Source: Bradyrhizobium rifense
GTDB taxonomy: Bacteria; Pseudomonadota; Alphaproteobacteria; Rhizobiales; Xanthobacteraceae
Length of the DNA stretch: 64,000 nt
Reading direction: 5' to 3'
Assembly: GCF_008123425.1 (NCBI RefSeq)
Contig: NZ_VSSS01000076.1
Span: 1-64,000, forward strand
In this document: piece after piece, positions 43,460 to 52,174 of the stretch
Position numbering within the stretch: the stretch's first letter is position 1
Layout: every line of letters begins with the position of its first letter
Position numbers and translations under genes: made by a program
The notes under the pieces: model-generated
What the model saw: the letters and a program-made list of their open reading frames with translations, nothing else
What the model was told of the DNA's origin: nothing
Databases searched by the model: none

Positions 43460-45529
43460 ATGGTGTCCACCTATTTTGGCTTCAGCTACGTCACGCGCAA
43501 TCTCGCACAGACCCTGACGCGGGTGGCGCAGCAATCGGACGTATCGCGCGACGCCGCCTATTACAAAGCCAACATCGGCAAGGTGCACTCCGTCGACGAT
43601 CTGATGAAGGACTATCGTCTGTATCACTACGTCACGAAAGCCTATGGCCTGGAGGACATGGCCTACGCCAAGGCTTTCATGAAGAAAGTGCTGCAGAGCG
43701 ATCTCTCAGACCCCAAGAGCTTTGCCAACACGCTGATCGACAAGCGTTACCGCGATTTTGCCGCGGCATTTTCCTTCGGTGGCGGCGAGACGAAGGTCGC
43801 GCAATCGGACAGCCAGACCGACGACATCATCGGGCTGTACACGGCAGCCATGAAGCGCAACGTCGATGCCGTCGCCGCCGACACGACTTACTACAACGCC
43901 ACGATCGGCAGCGTGACCAGCGCCGACCAGCTTCTCAATGACGACCGTCTTCGCAACTATGTCGCTTCGGCATTCGGGATCGATCAAAGCAAGTGGCCGC
44001 GCGACACCATCAAGCAGGTCTTGTCCAGCGATCCATCCGATCCGAACAGCTACGTCAATGTCACCTTTTCGTCTCAGCTCAATGGACTGAACGCCCAGCT
44101 GGCCCAGGCGAAATCGGATGCCACCGACGCCAGCTCGAAGATTGCCGACTACACGACGCAACTGTCGCAGCCCGGTGCCGACGTCAATCAGTTGAATGTG
44201 CAGATACTGGTCGAAAAATATCGCCTGCAGACAGCCGTGAGCAGCATATCCAGCACCAACGACGCCATCGCGACGACCGGCCACTTCATGGATCTGGCCG
44301 GCGCGTTCGAGTTTTCCGCCGACGGATCGCTTCCAGCGGGTACACCTGCGCAGACCGCTGCAAACATCGCAAGCACGACCCAGAGCTTTGACGACAGCAA
44401 GTCGGCGGTCTATTCGGCGGCAAGCCCGTTGCAGGAAGCTCTGGTCATCGCACAATTCAGAAAATTCATCCCCAATGTGAACTCACTCCAGACGCTCGTG
44501 TCCACACCAGGCGCGTATAATTTCGCGCTGGCAGCCGTCGGCCTCGATCCCACACAGGTCTCACAGTCCACCGTGAAGGCTGTTCTCGAAAGCGACCTCA
44601 ACGACCCCAAGAGCTACGTCTACACGCTCAAGGACGATCGATACGTCAAGCTCGCGCGCGCGTTCAACTTTGACGCCAAAGGCAATCTGACGACGCCCCT
44701 GGCGGCTCAGGATTCGGCCGAGATCCTCGATATCGCCAAGGACTACGTCATTGCGAAACTGAAATCTGCAAGCACGCAAGACCAGGCGAAAATCAAGGCT
44801 CAAGCCCAGAAAGACGCGACGGACTATCAACAGTCGATCGGCCACATCGACAGCGTCTCCGACCTGCTTGCGAACAAAAAGATGGTCGACTTCATTCTTG
44901 TCGCCAAGGGTCTGGACCCTGCGAAAGTGACCACCGCCTATCTCAAGAAGATCTTCGCCTCCGATCTGAATGATCCCAAGAGCTTCGCAAACACGGAGAG
45001 CGACCCGCGCTTTGCCGAGATTGCGGCGTCGTTCAATTTTGACAGCAAGGGCAACGTCGCGCGTCTTCCGACGGTGGGCCCGCAAAAGCGCGATCAATTT
45101 CTGGCAACGCAAAAGAACTTTCTCGAGCAAAGCCTGGAACAGCAGCAGGGCGATACGAATCCCGGCGTGCGTCTGGCGCTGTATTTCCAGCGCATGGCGG
45201 GACACATCACGTCCGCCTACGACATCCTCGCCGACAAGGCTCTTTCGGAGGTGTTTCGAACCACCTTCGATTTGCCCGATCAGATGGCCTCGATGCAGAT
45301 CGATCAGCAGGCCAAGATCGTGGCGAAATACCTCAATATCAAAGATCTCGGAGATCCCACGAAAGTGGCAAAGCTGTTGAGCCGCTTCTCGGCCATGTAT
45401 GACGCGAGGAACGCCAGCCAGACTTACTCGCCCGTGCTCGACCTCTTTCAGGGATCGAGCTCGGGGACATCAGGCTTCAGTGAATCGACGTATTTGGCCA
45501 TGGCGAAAATGCGCGCCAGCCCGTGGTGA
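43460..45529 (+). CDS. DUF1217 repeat protein, flagellar-type
   Basis: Encodes 689 residues from the ATG at 43460 (MVSTYFGFSYVTRNLAQTL), 8 bp after AGGAA. Five DUF1217 units are seen, roughly residues 34-106, 144-203, 330-410, 456-532 and 576-645, each with 'SVDDLM..RLYHYVTKAYGL', 'VLQSDLSDPKSF' and 'AAAFSF'-like pieces. Unit 2 is split by a coiled-coil insert (about 205-275). No signal peptide. In rhizobia DUF1217 genes lie near flagellar genes and are thought to be secreted flagellar proteins, but no flagellar gene is in this window. Confidence 0.87.
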   Translation: MVSTYFGFSYVTRNLAQTLTRVAQQSDVSRDAAYYKANIGKVHSVDDLMKDYRLYHYVTKAYGLEDMAYAKAFMKKVLQSDLSDPKSFANTLIDKRYRDFAAAFSFGGGETKVAQSDSQTDDIIGLYTAAMKRNVDAVAADTTYYNATIGSVTSADQLLNDDRLRNYVASAFGIDQSKWPRDTIKQVLSSDPSDPNSYVNVTFSSQLNGLNAQLAQAKSDATDASSKIADYTTQLSQPGADVNQLNVQILVEKYRLQTAVSSISSTNDAIATTGHFMDLAGAFEFSADGSLPAGTPAQTAANIASTTQSFDDSKSAVYSAASPLQEALVIAQFRKFIPNVNSLQTLVSTPGAYNFALAAVGLDPTQVSQSTVKAVLESDLNDPKSYVYTLKDDRYVKLARAFNFDAKGNLTTPLAAQDSAEILDIAKDYVIAKLKSASTQDQAKIKAQAQKDATDYQQSIGHIDSVSDLLANKKMVDFILVAKGLDPAKVTTAYLKKIFASDLNDPKSFANTESDPRFAEIAASFNFDSKGNVARLPTVGPQKRDQFLATQKNFLEQSLEQQQGDTNPGVRLALYFQRMAGHITSAYDILADKALSEVFRTTFDLPDQMASMQIDQQAKIVAKYLNIKDLGDPTKVAKLLSRFSAMYDARNASQTYSPVLDLFQGSSSGTSGFSESTYLAMAKMRASPW

Positions 45530-45539
45530 TCGGTCGCTG

Positions 45540-45615
45540 TCATTGCGAGCGCAGCGAAGCAATCCAGACTGTCTCCGCGGAAGGATTCTGGATTGCTTCG
45601 CTGCGCTCGCAATGA
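45540..45615. repeat. 29-bp perfect inverted repeat, family C
   Basis: The arm starting TCATTGCGAGCGCAGCGAAG (45540-45568) is the exact complement of that ending CTTCGCTGCGCTCGCAATGA (45587-45615), with an 18-bp loop. It lies between the DUF1217 gene and the frameshifted ATPase. Confidence 0.9.
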
Positions 45616-45650
45616 CGACGGAGAGACCGTTGTCGATTAAGGTCCCTCGC

Positions 45651-46419
45651 CTATTCCGCCAACGTCGCCTCGACGAAACCGCGCGGGTCGTCGCAGAATT
45701 CCCGCATCACCCGGTAATGATCCGTCTGCTCCACCGTTGTCGGCTCGAGCCCGTATTTGCCGAGCCGCAGCAGCTGCGCATTGGGATAGGCCATCAGCAG
45801 GGGCGCGTGGGTCGCCATGATGACCTGGCAGATGCGAGAGTCCTCCATGCGTCGCAGCAGCTTCAAAAACTCGATCTGACGCGCCGGCGACAGCGCAGAT
45901 TCCGGCTCGTCGAAGATAAAAATGCCCTGGCGCTGGCAGCGTTCTTCGAAAAAGCGCAGGAAACCCTCGCCGTGGGAGTGCGACAGGAAATCGGGGCCGA
46001 CCTGACCAGCATCCCGCGCGGCCTTGTCCAGATATCGCGCGACCGAGAAAAAAGCTCTCGGCGCGAAAGAACCAGCCGTTGGTGATTTTCGGCAGCCAGC
46101 TTGCGCGCAGCGCCTTGGAGAGCTGGCCGCCCATCTTCTCGCGCGCCTCGGAGTGATCGACCGGCATGTATCCCTTGCCTCCACCGGCATCGTCGTAGCC
46201 GGCCAGCGCTGCGATGCCCTCCAGGATCGTCGACTTCCCGGTGCCGTTCTCGCCAACGATGATCGTGATGGGGGCCTCGAAGTTGAGTTCGAAATCATCC
46301 GGAAAGATGGGCAGGCAAAACGGATAAGCCTCGCGATCCTTCACTCGCGACGGATCGAGCCAGAGCCGCTTCAGATACGGCGCGGGAAGGTTGATTGTCC
46401 GATTGCCCTTCCACGCCAT
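45651..46419 (-). pseudogene. AAA-type ATPase, frameshifted
   Basis: From the ATG at 46419 (MAWKGNRTINLP, behind GGAGG) a frame runs through Walker A GENGTGKSTILEGIA to WFFRAESFF, then shifts. The other frame continues SVARYLDKAARDAGQVGPD, Walker B 'IFIFDEPESALSPARQ' and 'QVIMATHAPLLMAYPNA' to the stop at 45651. The break is at six A/T (46048-46053); five would keep one frame and give about 255 residues. The protein is of the ABC-type/RecF-like AAA_23 group. Could be a mutation, transcript slippage or a sequencing slip. Confidence 0.8.
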
Positions 46420-46509
46420 TGCCGCCCTCCGCGCCTCGCCCGAAAGGAACATATCAGGAACACGGAGATTGCAAAGCGGTATGTTGCCCCCGCCCCGGGG
46501 GCACTGGGG

Positions 46510-47370
46510 TTAGCCCAAGACCTCCAGCACCAGCTCCATGGTCATCAGCACGGGATTGTCGCCGCGAGCCAGACGGCCCTCGGCGATGCCGCCGGTGTAG
46601 TCGATCAGGGCGACGTCGAGCGCGGCTTCGAGCGCGCCGGATCCGCCCGGCGCAATCGTGCCGGCGGTGATCGCCAGCTCCGTGGCAAACGGCTCGGTCA
46701 CGCCGCCATGGGTGAAGCGCGCACCAATCGTCGAGCCGACGCCGCCGTGGATTTTTGCACGCGCAATGCCGTGTGCCCGGCAAAAGGCTTCGAGGCAGAC
46801 CGCAAAATCCTGATTGGGGCGCAGCCTCAGCGCGAAGGCGCGGCTGGTCGTACGCGCACCGGTGCTCGCGGAGACGACCGGCCCGAACAGCTTGAAATTG
46901 GTCTCGGGGTCTGGCTCCGCCGTGAACATCGCACCATCGACGCCGAAAGCCTGGACCTCGAACGGCTCAGCGACAACAGTCTCATCCGGCAGCATGTGGC
47001 CGCCGCTCGCCTTGCCATCCGCCTCAATCCACAGCCCGTGGCAGTGAAAGAGCGGCGCACCGTCGCGCGATCCCAGCGTCATGCTACCGAGCCTGGTGCG
47101 CGTCACGCCTGTGGGCCGATACGTGTCGCTGTAGAAAGCCGCATTCTCGCCGGTCTTCGACAGCGCCGGCATCACATAGCCGAACGGCCCGAGCGCGCCC
47201 TGGCTGAAATTCAGCACGCCACCCGCAAACCCTTCCGCGGCAAAGCCGCGGTGCGCGGCCTCGAGCAGCGGCAGGCCGGCCGGAAGCGTGAACGAAAAGG
47301 CGCGCCCCCTCGCCTCTACCCATTGGATGCGCTCAGTGACCGGCGCGCCCGGCTGCTTGATGCTCCGCAT
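46510..47370 (-). CDS. PPC/DUF296-domain protein
   Basis: Encodes 286 residues with two tandem PPC-like (DUF296) halves: 'AFSFTLPAGLPLLEAAHRGF', 'GAPLFHCHGLWIEADGKASG', then 'DFAVCLEAFCRAHGIARAKI' and 'DVALIDYTGGIAEGRLARG'. PPC domains of plants and bacteria form trimers and are tied to DNA binding or metal-dependent functions; in this group they are often linked to an acyl-CoA ligase. Here it lies 9 bp behind the ligase gene, in one operon. Confidence 0.8.
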   Translation of the reverse strand: MRSIKQPGAPVTERIQWVEARGRAFSFTLPAGLPLLEAAHRGFAAEGFAGGVLNFSQGALGPFGYVMPALSKTGENAAFYSDTYRPTGVTRTRLGSMTLGSRDGAPLFHCHGLWIEADGKASGGHMLPDETVVAEPFEVQAFGVDGAMFTAEPDPETNFKLFGPVVSASTGARTTSRAFALRLRPNQDFAVCLEAFCRAHGIARAKIHGGVGSTIGARFTHGGVTEPFATELAITAGTIAPGGSGALEAALDVALIDYTGGIAEGRLARGDNPVLMTMELVLEVLG

Positions 47371-47379
47371 GCCCCGCGC

Positions 47380-48987
47380 TCAGCCCGTCTTGGTCTTGTC
47401 GAGATCGAGCAGCCCGCGCGCCTCGAGCTCGTCGCGCACCATGCGTTTCGGCACCTTGCCATAGCCGGATTTCGGCAGCGCCTCCCAGAAGAAAAACCGC
47501 TTCGGCATCTTGTAGCGCGGCACTTTCGGCAACAGGAACGCCGCCATCTCCGCTTCGCTCACAGCCTTCTCGCCGTCGCGCGCAACGCAGACGGCGACGC
47601 CGACCTCGCCCCAGGTCGCATCGGGCACGCCGAGCACGGCGACTTCGCCGACCGAAGGATGCGTCAAGATCTTCTCCTCGATCTCGCGCGGATAGATGTT
47701 GGAGCCGCCGGAGATGTACATGTCGGAGGCTCGGCCGGTGATGTAGACGAACCCCTCCTCGTCCATGTGGCCGAGATCGCCGGTGCGAAACCAGCCGTTG
47801 CGGAAGGCCTTCGCATTGGCTTCAGGATTATCGTAGTAACCCGCGAGTACCGCAGGCCCGATCACGCAGATCTCGCCGCTCTGGTTCGCCTTGAGCTCGC
47901 GCCCCTCGTCGTCCTGGATCGAGACCTGCATGCCGGTCCGCTCGAAACCGCAGGTGCCGATCTTTGCATGCGGTCCGTCTTCGGGATCGTGCAGCGCCGC
48001 CGGCAGCACAGTGATGTTCCCGGTGACCTCGCCGAGGCCAAAATATTGCACGATGACCTTGCCGAGCTTCTTCAGCGCAGCCTTCTGGTCCTCACGATAC
48101 ATCGGCGCGCCGGCGTAGATGACGTGGCGCAGCGAGGAATGATCGTATTTGTCGGCGGCGGGGTGCTCGACCATCATCTTCAGGATCGTCGGCACCGTGA
48201 AGAGATTGCCGACCCGGTGCGTCGCGATCAGGCGGAACGCCTCGTCGATGTCGAACTTCTCGGTCGACAGCAGCACGGTGCAGACGCCGCGCGCGGTTTG
48301 CACCAGCTGGTGCACGCCGGCGCCGTGCGACAGCGGCGCCACCACCAGCGACGCATCGGCTTCCGTGACGCCGGGGGTGAGATCGGCGAGATGGTTGGTG
48401 ACGACAAAGCCCATCTGGCCATGGGTCAGCACCGCGGCCTTGGAGCGGCCCGTGGTGCCGGAGGTGAAGAAGAACCAGCAGGGATCGTCGTGCTCGACGG
48501 CAACGTTCTCGACCACTTGGCCTGCCTGCGAAGCAATGGCGTCGGCCACCGAGCGCTCGCCGAACGATGCCTTGCCGTCGATGCTCCAGGTGAATTCCAG
48601 CGCGCCGCCGTTCACGGCCGCGGCGTGCTCGGGAAAATCGACGTGGCACAAAAACGCTTTCGCACCGGAGGCCTGCGCAAGATAGGCCACCTCATCCGGC
48701 ATCAGGCGGAAATTGGTGGGCACCCAGACCGCGCCGAGCCGGAACGCCGCGAACATCGAGACAAACATCTCGTCGCCATTCTTGGAATGGACCAGGATGC
48801 GGTCGCCCTTGGCGATGCCGCGCGCAGCGAGCGCCGCGGCCAGTGCGGAAACCTGCGCGTCGATCTCGCGCCAGGTCCAGGATTTGCCACCCCAGACGAA
48901 TCCGGGACGCGATCCATGCCGCCGCGCATTCTGGGTCAGCATGTAAGCGAGATTCATGACGCGGCGGGACATGCGGAGCGGCTGCAT
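47380..48987 (-). CDS. acyl-CoA synthetase
   Basis: Encodes 535 residues from the ATG at 48987 behind GAGGAAG. ANL ligase: 'CWFFFTSGTTGRSKAAVLTH' (ATP loop), 'NPEANAKAFRNGWFRTGDLG' (A7/A8), 'EIEEKILTHPSVGEVAVLGV' and C-terminal 'YGKVPKRMVRDELEARG' with the catalytic Lys. It links a carboxylic acid to CoA through an adenylate; short- to long-chain or aromatic substrates are possible. It forms an operon with the PPC-domain gene downstream. Confidence 0.9.
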   Translation of the reverse strand: MQPLRMSRRVMNLAYMLTQNARRHGSRPGFVWGGKSWTWREIDAQVSALAAALAARGIAKGDRILVHSKNGDEMFVSMFAAFRLGAVWVPTNFRLMPDEVAYLAQASGAKAFLCHVDFPEHAAAVNGGALEFTWSIDGKASFGERSVADAIASQAGQVVENVAVEHDDPCWFFFTSGTTGRSKAAVLTHGQMGFVVTNHLADLTPGVTEADASLVVAPLSHGAGVHQLVQTARGVCTVLLSTEKFDIDEAFRLIATHRVGNLFTVPTILKMMVEHPAADKYDHSSLRHVIYAGAPMYREDQKAALKKLGKVIVQYFGLGEVTGNITVLPAALHDPEDGPHAKIGTCGFERTGMQVSIQDDEGRELKANQSGEICVIGPAVLAGYYDNPEANAKAFRNGWFRTGDLGHMDEEGFVYITGRASDMYISGGSNIYPREIEEKILTHPSVGEVAVLGVPDATWGEVGVAVCVARDGEKAVSEAEMAAFLLPKVPRYKMPKRFFFWEALPKSGYGKVPKRMVRDELEARGLLDLDKTKTG

Positions 48988-49165
48988 CGGGCTTCCTCTT
49001 CGACGGCAGACGGCACGCAAGCCGCCCGCTTATTGGAGCCCATTTATCGCCATCGGCGGTGGCCTCGCAAGGCCGCCAACCGGGCGGCATCCATGCGCCC
49101 GTTCAAGGAATTTTAAACATGATGGGGGCAACCTCGCTCAGTATCTGCGTACAGAGTGCTGCATC

Positions 49166-49480
49166 ATGGTCAAAGCGCCCGTCGTTCTCCTGCTCACGTT
49201 GGCACTTGCCGGCTGTGCTGTCGCTCCGCAAGCGCACTTGGCCTCGGATCCTGCCTTCAAACCCGCGCGCTATGCCTGGGATGGCGCGGGCCAGGACCCC
49301 AATCAACCGCGTGCCACTCCCGAGCCCTCACGCGCAACGCGCACTGCTGCCCGGCTCGATAGCGACGGCATCGAGGCCGAGCAGGACGCCAAGGTCAATC
49401 GTTCGCTCGTCATCTGCCAGGGCTGCCTCCCCACAAAACCTCAGCCGGAAGATTCGCGCCTCGCCAAGGCGTCCGATTGA
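49166..49480 (+). CDS. small lipoprotein
   Basis: Encodes 104 residues from the ATG at 49166. The lipobox LALAGCA (Cys at 17) marks it as lipid-anchored. The remainder is Pro/Ala/Arg-rich with a CQGC pair near residue 84 that could bind metal or form a disulfide. It is divergent from the acyl-CoA synthetase. Function unknown. Confidence 0.78.
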   Translation: MVKAPVVLLLTLALAGCAVAPQAHLASDPAFKPARYAWDGAGQDPNQPRATPEPSRATRTAARLDSDGIEAEQDAKVNRSLVICQGCLPTKPQPEDSRLAKASD

Positions 49481-49571
49481 ACCGAACCACGCGTACTTCG
49501 GTCTACTGAGATACCGCGCTGATATGGCCATGTCGGCCTATCGTCACGCGCCATCATCTCAGGGACGATCC

Positions 49572-50087
49572 ATGCTCACCCGCCGCAGCCTCATTGCCGC
49601 CTCTCTCTTCGCCGCCACCACACCCGCCTTCGCTCAGGCGCCTGCCCCCAACGATCCCGCAGCCATCCTGACCGCGATCTACGCCCGCGCGGCCAAGGGC
49701 AAGGGCGATGGCGGCGCCGCCTTCGTCACCGAGAATAAGGCCGCGAAAGCAAAATATCTCTCCAAGACTCTGGTTGCACTGTGGGCCAAGGCCGATGCGC
49801 ATACGCCGAAGGGAGATGTCGGGCCGATCGATTTCGATCCCGTCACCAATTCGCAGGAACCCGACGTGAAGTCGTTCAAGGTTGACGCGGAGAAGACGGA
49901 GGCCGACAAGGCGACGCTCGCGGTAGCCATCACCGGCCACCGCAACGACCGCAAACCCGCCGACCAGATCATGCGTTACGACTTCGTGCGCGAGGCCAAC
50001 AGCTGGAAGATCGACGACATCAAGGGTTCATCCGACGGCGAGGCCTGGTCGATCCGCAAGATGCTGACGGATTCGCTGAAGAGCTGA
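49572..50087 (+). CDS. exported DUF3828-type protein
   Basis: Encodes 171 residues from the ATG at 49572 (MLTRRSLIAASLF). The N-terminus has twin Arg and a hydrophobic stretch ending in AFAQ, so Sec or Tat export is likely. The mature part ('ILTAIYARAAKGKGDGGAAF', 'GPIDFDPVTNSQEPDVKSFK', 'QIMRYDFVREANSWKIDDIK') fits DUF3828 (YbjP-like). It is 11 bp before the GNAT gene, so the two are co-transcribed. Confidence 0.82.
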   Translation: MLTRRSLIAASLFAATTPAFAQAPAPNDPAAILTAIYARAAKGKGDGGAAFVTENKAAKAKYLSKTLVALWAKADAHTPKGDVGPIDFDPVTNSQEPDVKSFKVDAEKTEADKATLAVAITGHRNDRKPADQIMRYDFVREANSWKIDDIKGSSDGEAWSIRKMLTDSLKS

Positions 50088-50098
50088 CCGGAGACATT

Positions 50099-50374
50099 AT
50101 GAGCGACGTCATCAACAACAAGGCCCACAACCGCTACGAGCTCGAGGTGGAGGACCACCTCGCGACCGAGCATTACAAGCTCGACGGCAATGTCATCACC
50201 TTCGTGCATACCGACGTGCCGAAAGAGCTCGGCGGCAAGGGTGTCGGCTCAAGGCTGGTACAAGGCGCGCTCGATCAGGTCCGCGCGGCCGGCCTGAAGC
50301 TGATCCCGGAATGCCCGTTCGTGAAGGCGTGGATCGAGAAGCATCCGGAGTATGCGGATCTGGTGAAGAGATGA
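50099..50374 (+). CDS. GNAT-fold (NATD1-like) acetyltransferase, copy 1
   Basis: Encodes 91 residues. The small single-domain GNAT fold has 'YELEVEDHLATEHYKLDGNV', the acetyl-CoA loop 'PKELGGKGVGSRLVQGALDQ' and 'CPFVKAWIEKHPEYADLV'. Family members of this size (NATD1/YidJ type) are thought to bind acetyl-CoA, with unknown targets. A paralogue is at 51073-51348. Translated from an ATG after GGAGACATT. Confidence 0.85.
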   Translation: MSDVINNKAHNRYELEVEDHLATEHYKLDGNVITFVHTDVPKELGGKGVGSRLVQGALDQVRAAGLKLIPECPFVKAWIEKHPEYADLVKR

Positions 50375-50423
50375 GCGAGCTCAGGCCCGCCGATCGCGCG
50401 GCGGGCCTGCCGAAATCCAGGGC

Positions 50424-50822
50424 CTATTGCCCATGCTTCAGCATATCCTGGTCACTCAGATCCCAGTCCTGCCACAGCTGGAGCACGCCGAGGATCACCG
50501 CCACCGCGCCGAGACTCGTATGGTAGATTCGGAGAAAACCTTCACCGGAATAGCCGAGCACCAAGGGCGAGACGATGAGCCACAGCCCAACCAGGATCGT
50601 CGCCACCTCTTGCCAGCGCTGCAAGGCGACATATTCGAGCTGGCTGAGGCCAAATATGACGAGGCCGATCGCGACCGTGTTCACGACCATCATCTCGTGT
50701 CCAACGATGCCCGAGCGATCCTGGATGGGAAACCACGGCGACGCGACAATCAGCGCGCCGAGCAGCATCCCACACCAGTCTTCCCATGTTCGATGAGTAT
50801 TCAAGAAACCAAAGTCCGACAT
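50424..50822 (-). CDS. SPW-repeat membrane protein
   Basis: Encodes 132 residues with four hydrophobic segments. Two SPW-type motifs, 'IVASPWF' and 'LIVSPLVLGY', mark the SPW family of small membrane proteins. It is flanked on both sides by the two paralogous GNAT genes, which run on the other strand. Roles in stress or envelope adaptation are suspected for the family but not shown. Confidence 0.85.
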   Translation of the reverse strand: MSDFGFLNTHRTWEDWCGMLLGALIVASPWFPIQDRSGIVGHEMMVVNTVAIGLVIFGLSQLEYVALQRWQEVATILVGLWLIVSPLVLGYSGEGFLRIYHTSLGAVAVILGVLQLWQDWDLSDQDMLKHGQ

Positions 50823-51072
50823 AGTACCCTCCTACAAAAAGAGGCACACGTCGGCGGCTGGCGATCATGACACTCCGAATGTCTAGCAATCCTGCCGGCC
50901 GCATTCGGGCGTATGTCCTGCAACAAGACGTGGGGAACCGGTGCAAGATTGCAAGGCGGATCAACATTTTTGCAGATACCTCCCCTGCGGCAACCTCCCT
51001 TGGTCGCGTCTTGGCAAGGCAGGGTTCAGGCGCCTAGATCAGGGAATAAGCATCGCTTCGGAAGGATCAGGC

Positions 51073-51348
51073 ATGGCGGCACCGGTACGCGACAACAAGG
51101 ACAGGAGCCGCTTCGAGCTCGGTGTCGAAAGCGAAATCGCCTTCGCCAATTACCGGCTGACGCCGTCGGCTGTCATCATCACCCACACCGAGACGCCGCG
51201 TGCGCTGCGGGGTCGCGGCATTGCCTCCGAGCTGATCAAGGGCGCGCTCGACCTGATCCGCCGCGACGGCAGGAAGGTGATCGCGGGCTGCGGTTTCGTC
51301 GTCGATTATCTCGACAGGCACCCTGAGGATGCGGATCTCGTCGCCTGA
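51073..51348 (+). CDS. GNAT-fold (NATD1-like) acetyltransferase, copy 2
   Basis: Encodes 91 residues from the ATG at 51073 after GGAAGGATCAGG. Same domain and length as copy 1: 'RFELGVESEIAFANYRLTPS', 'TPRALRGRGIASELIKGALD', 'CGFVVDYLDRHPEDADLVA'. The loop RGRGIA is the acetyl-CoA P-loop. Copy 1 is 700 bp away with the SPW gene in between. A terminator follows. Confidence 0.85.
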   Translation: MAAPVRDNKDRSRFELGVESEIAFANYRLTPSAVIITHTETPRALRGRGIASELIKGALDLIRRDGRKVIAGCGFVVDYLDRHPEDADLVA

Positions 51349-51355
51349 ACGCAAA

Positions 51356-51385
51356 AGGGCCCACGAGATCGCGGGCCCTCTTTTA
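51356..51385. terminator. bidirectional terminator
   Basis: AGGGCCC (51356) and GGGCCCT (51373) form a stem with TTTT after it on the plus strand and AAAA before it, so it can act for both the GNAT gene and the convergent DUF3597 gene. Confidence 0.72.
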
Positions 51386-51414
51386 GTTGCTTGGCGTCGA
51401 CCGATGCGCGTCGG

Positions 51415-51837
51415 TCAGTGCTTGATTTCCGGCGGCAGCTTGCCGCCATTGGCGGCGAGCTTGGACATCACCTGCTTGTGCAGCCAGACGTTCATGCTGG
51501 CGGAGTCGTTCGTGTCGCCGGTGTAGCCGAGCTCCTTGGCGAGATCCTTGCGCGCGGCCAGACTGGAATCGATGTCGAGCGCCTTCATGAGATCGACGAT
51601 CGAGGTGCGCCATTCCAGCTTCTCCTTCTGGGCAGCCACCAGCTTGTCGACGATGGCCGCGACGTCCACGGTCTGCGCAGGTGCGGCAGACGGTGCCGCA
51701 CCCGGCGCGGACGATGGCGCTGACGCGCTCGGCGCGGCGCCTGCCGGCGCGCTGCCCGCGGGTGCGCCGCCGGCGGGCGCAGCGGAAGCCGGATGGCTGC
51801 CGAAAATTGCGCCCATGATTTTCCCGAAAATGCTCAT
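51415..51837 (-). CDS. DUF3597 protein
   Basis: Encodes 140 residues from the ATG at 51837 (MSIFGKIMGAIFGS). An Ala/Pro/Gly-rich stretch (about 18-52) precedes the conserved domain 'DVAAIVDKLVAAQKEKLEWR', 'SIVDLMKALDIDSSLAARKD', 'KELGYTGDTNDSASMNVWLH'. DUF3597 has an NMR structure but no known function; a LysM-like or membrane-associated role has been proposed for related proteins. It stands alone. Confidence 0.87.
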   Translation of the reverse strand: MSIFGKIMGAIFGSHPASAAPAGGAPAGSAPAGAAPSASAPSSAPGAAPSAAPAQTVDVAAIVDKLVAAQKEKLEWRTSIVDLMKALDIDSSLAARKDLAKELGYTGDTNDSASMNVWLHKQVMSKLAANGGKLPPEIKH

Positions 51838-52174
51838 GTCTGCTCCCCGAAAAGGATCCCGTTGGAAGGCCCTGAGTGGGCACTTATAGACGAAGTTACG
51901 TCGTTGCGCCCGCGAAGTTCCGCGAACCACAAACAGCATGAGCTTATCTGCGGCGAAATGACGACCGAATGACATCATCGAGGTTGCACTGCGGCATCGA
52001 ATCTCACCCAAGCGTGAGGGACAGGACTCGGAAAGAGGCGTACGCTTTTGGTTCAGTTCGCGATGCCATCCGGAATTCGCGTCTGGTTGGAATCGCGAAA
52101 CTCAGAAAAAGCGGCCGCTCGCGCCGTTTGCCGGCGCCGGATTCGGCTGCATGGCAAGGGAGCAAGCGACGACC
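51838..52174. other. intergenic region
   Basis: Divergent promoter space for the DUF3597 and DUF2189-type genes. I see no gene, hairpin or repeat worth naming. Confidence 0.5.

Noticed and set aside
46024..49116. 1030-codon plus-strand frame across the PPC and acyl-CoA synthetase genes
   Set aside because: Runs opposite two genes with clear motifs; its residues show no known domain.
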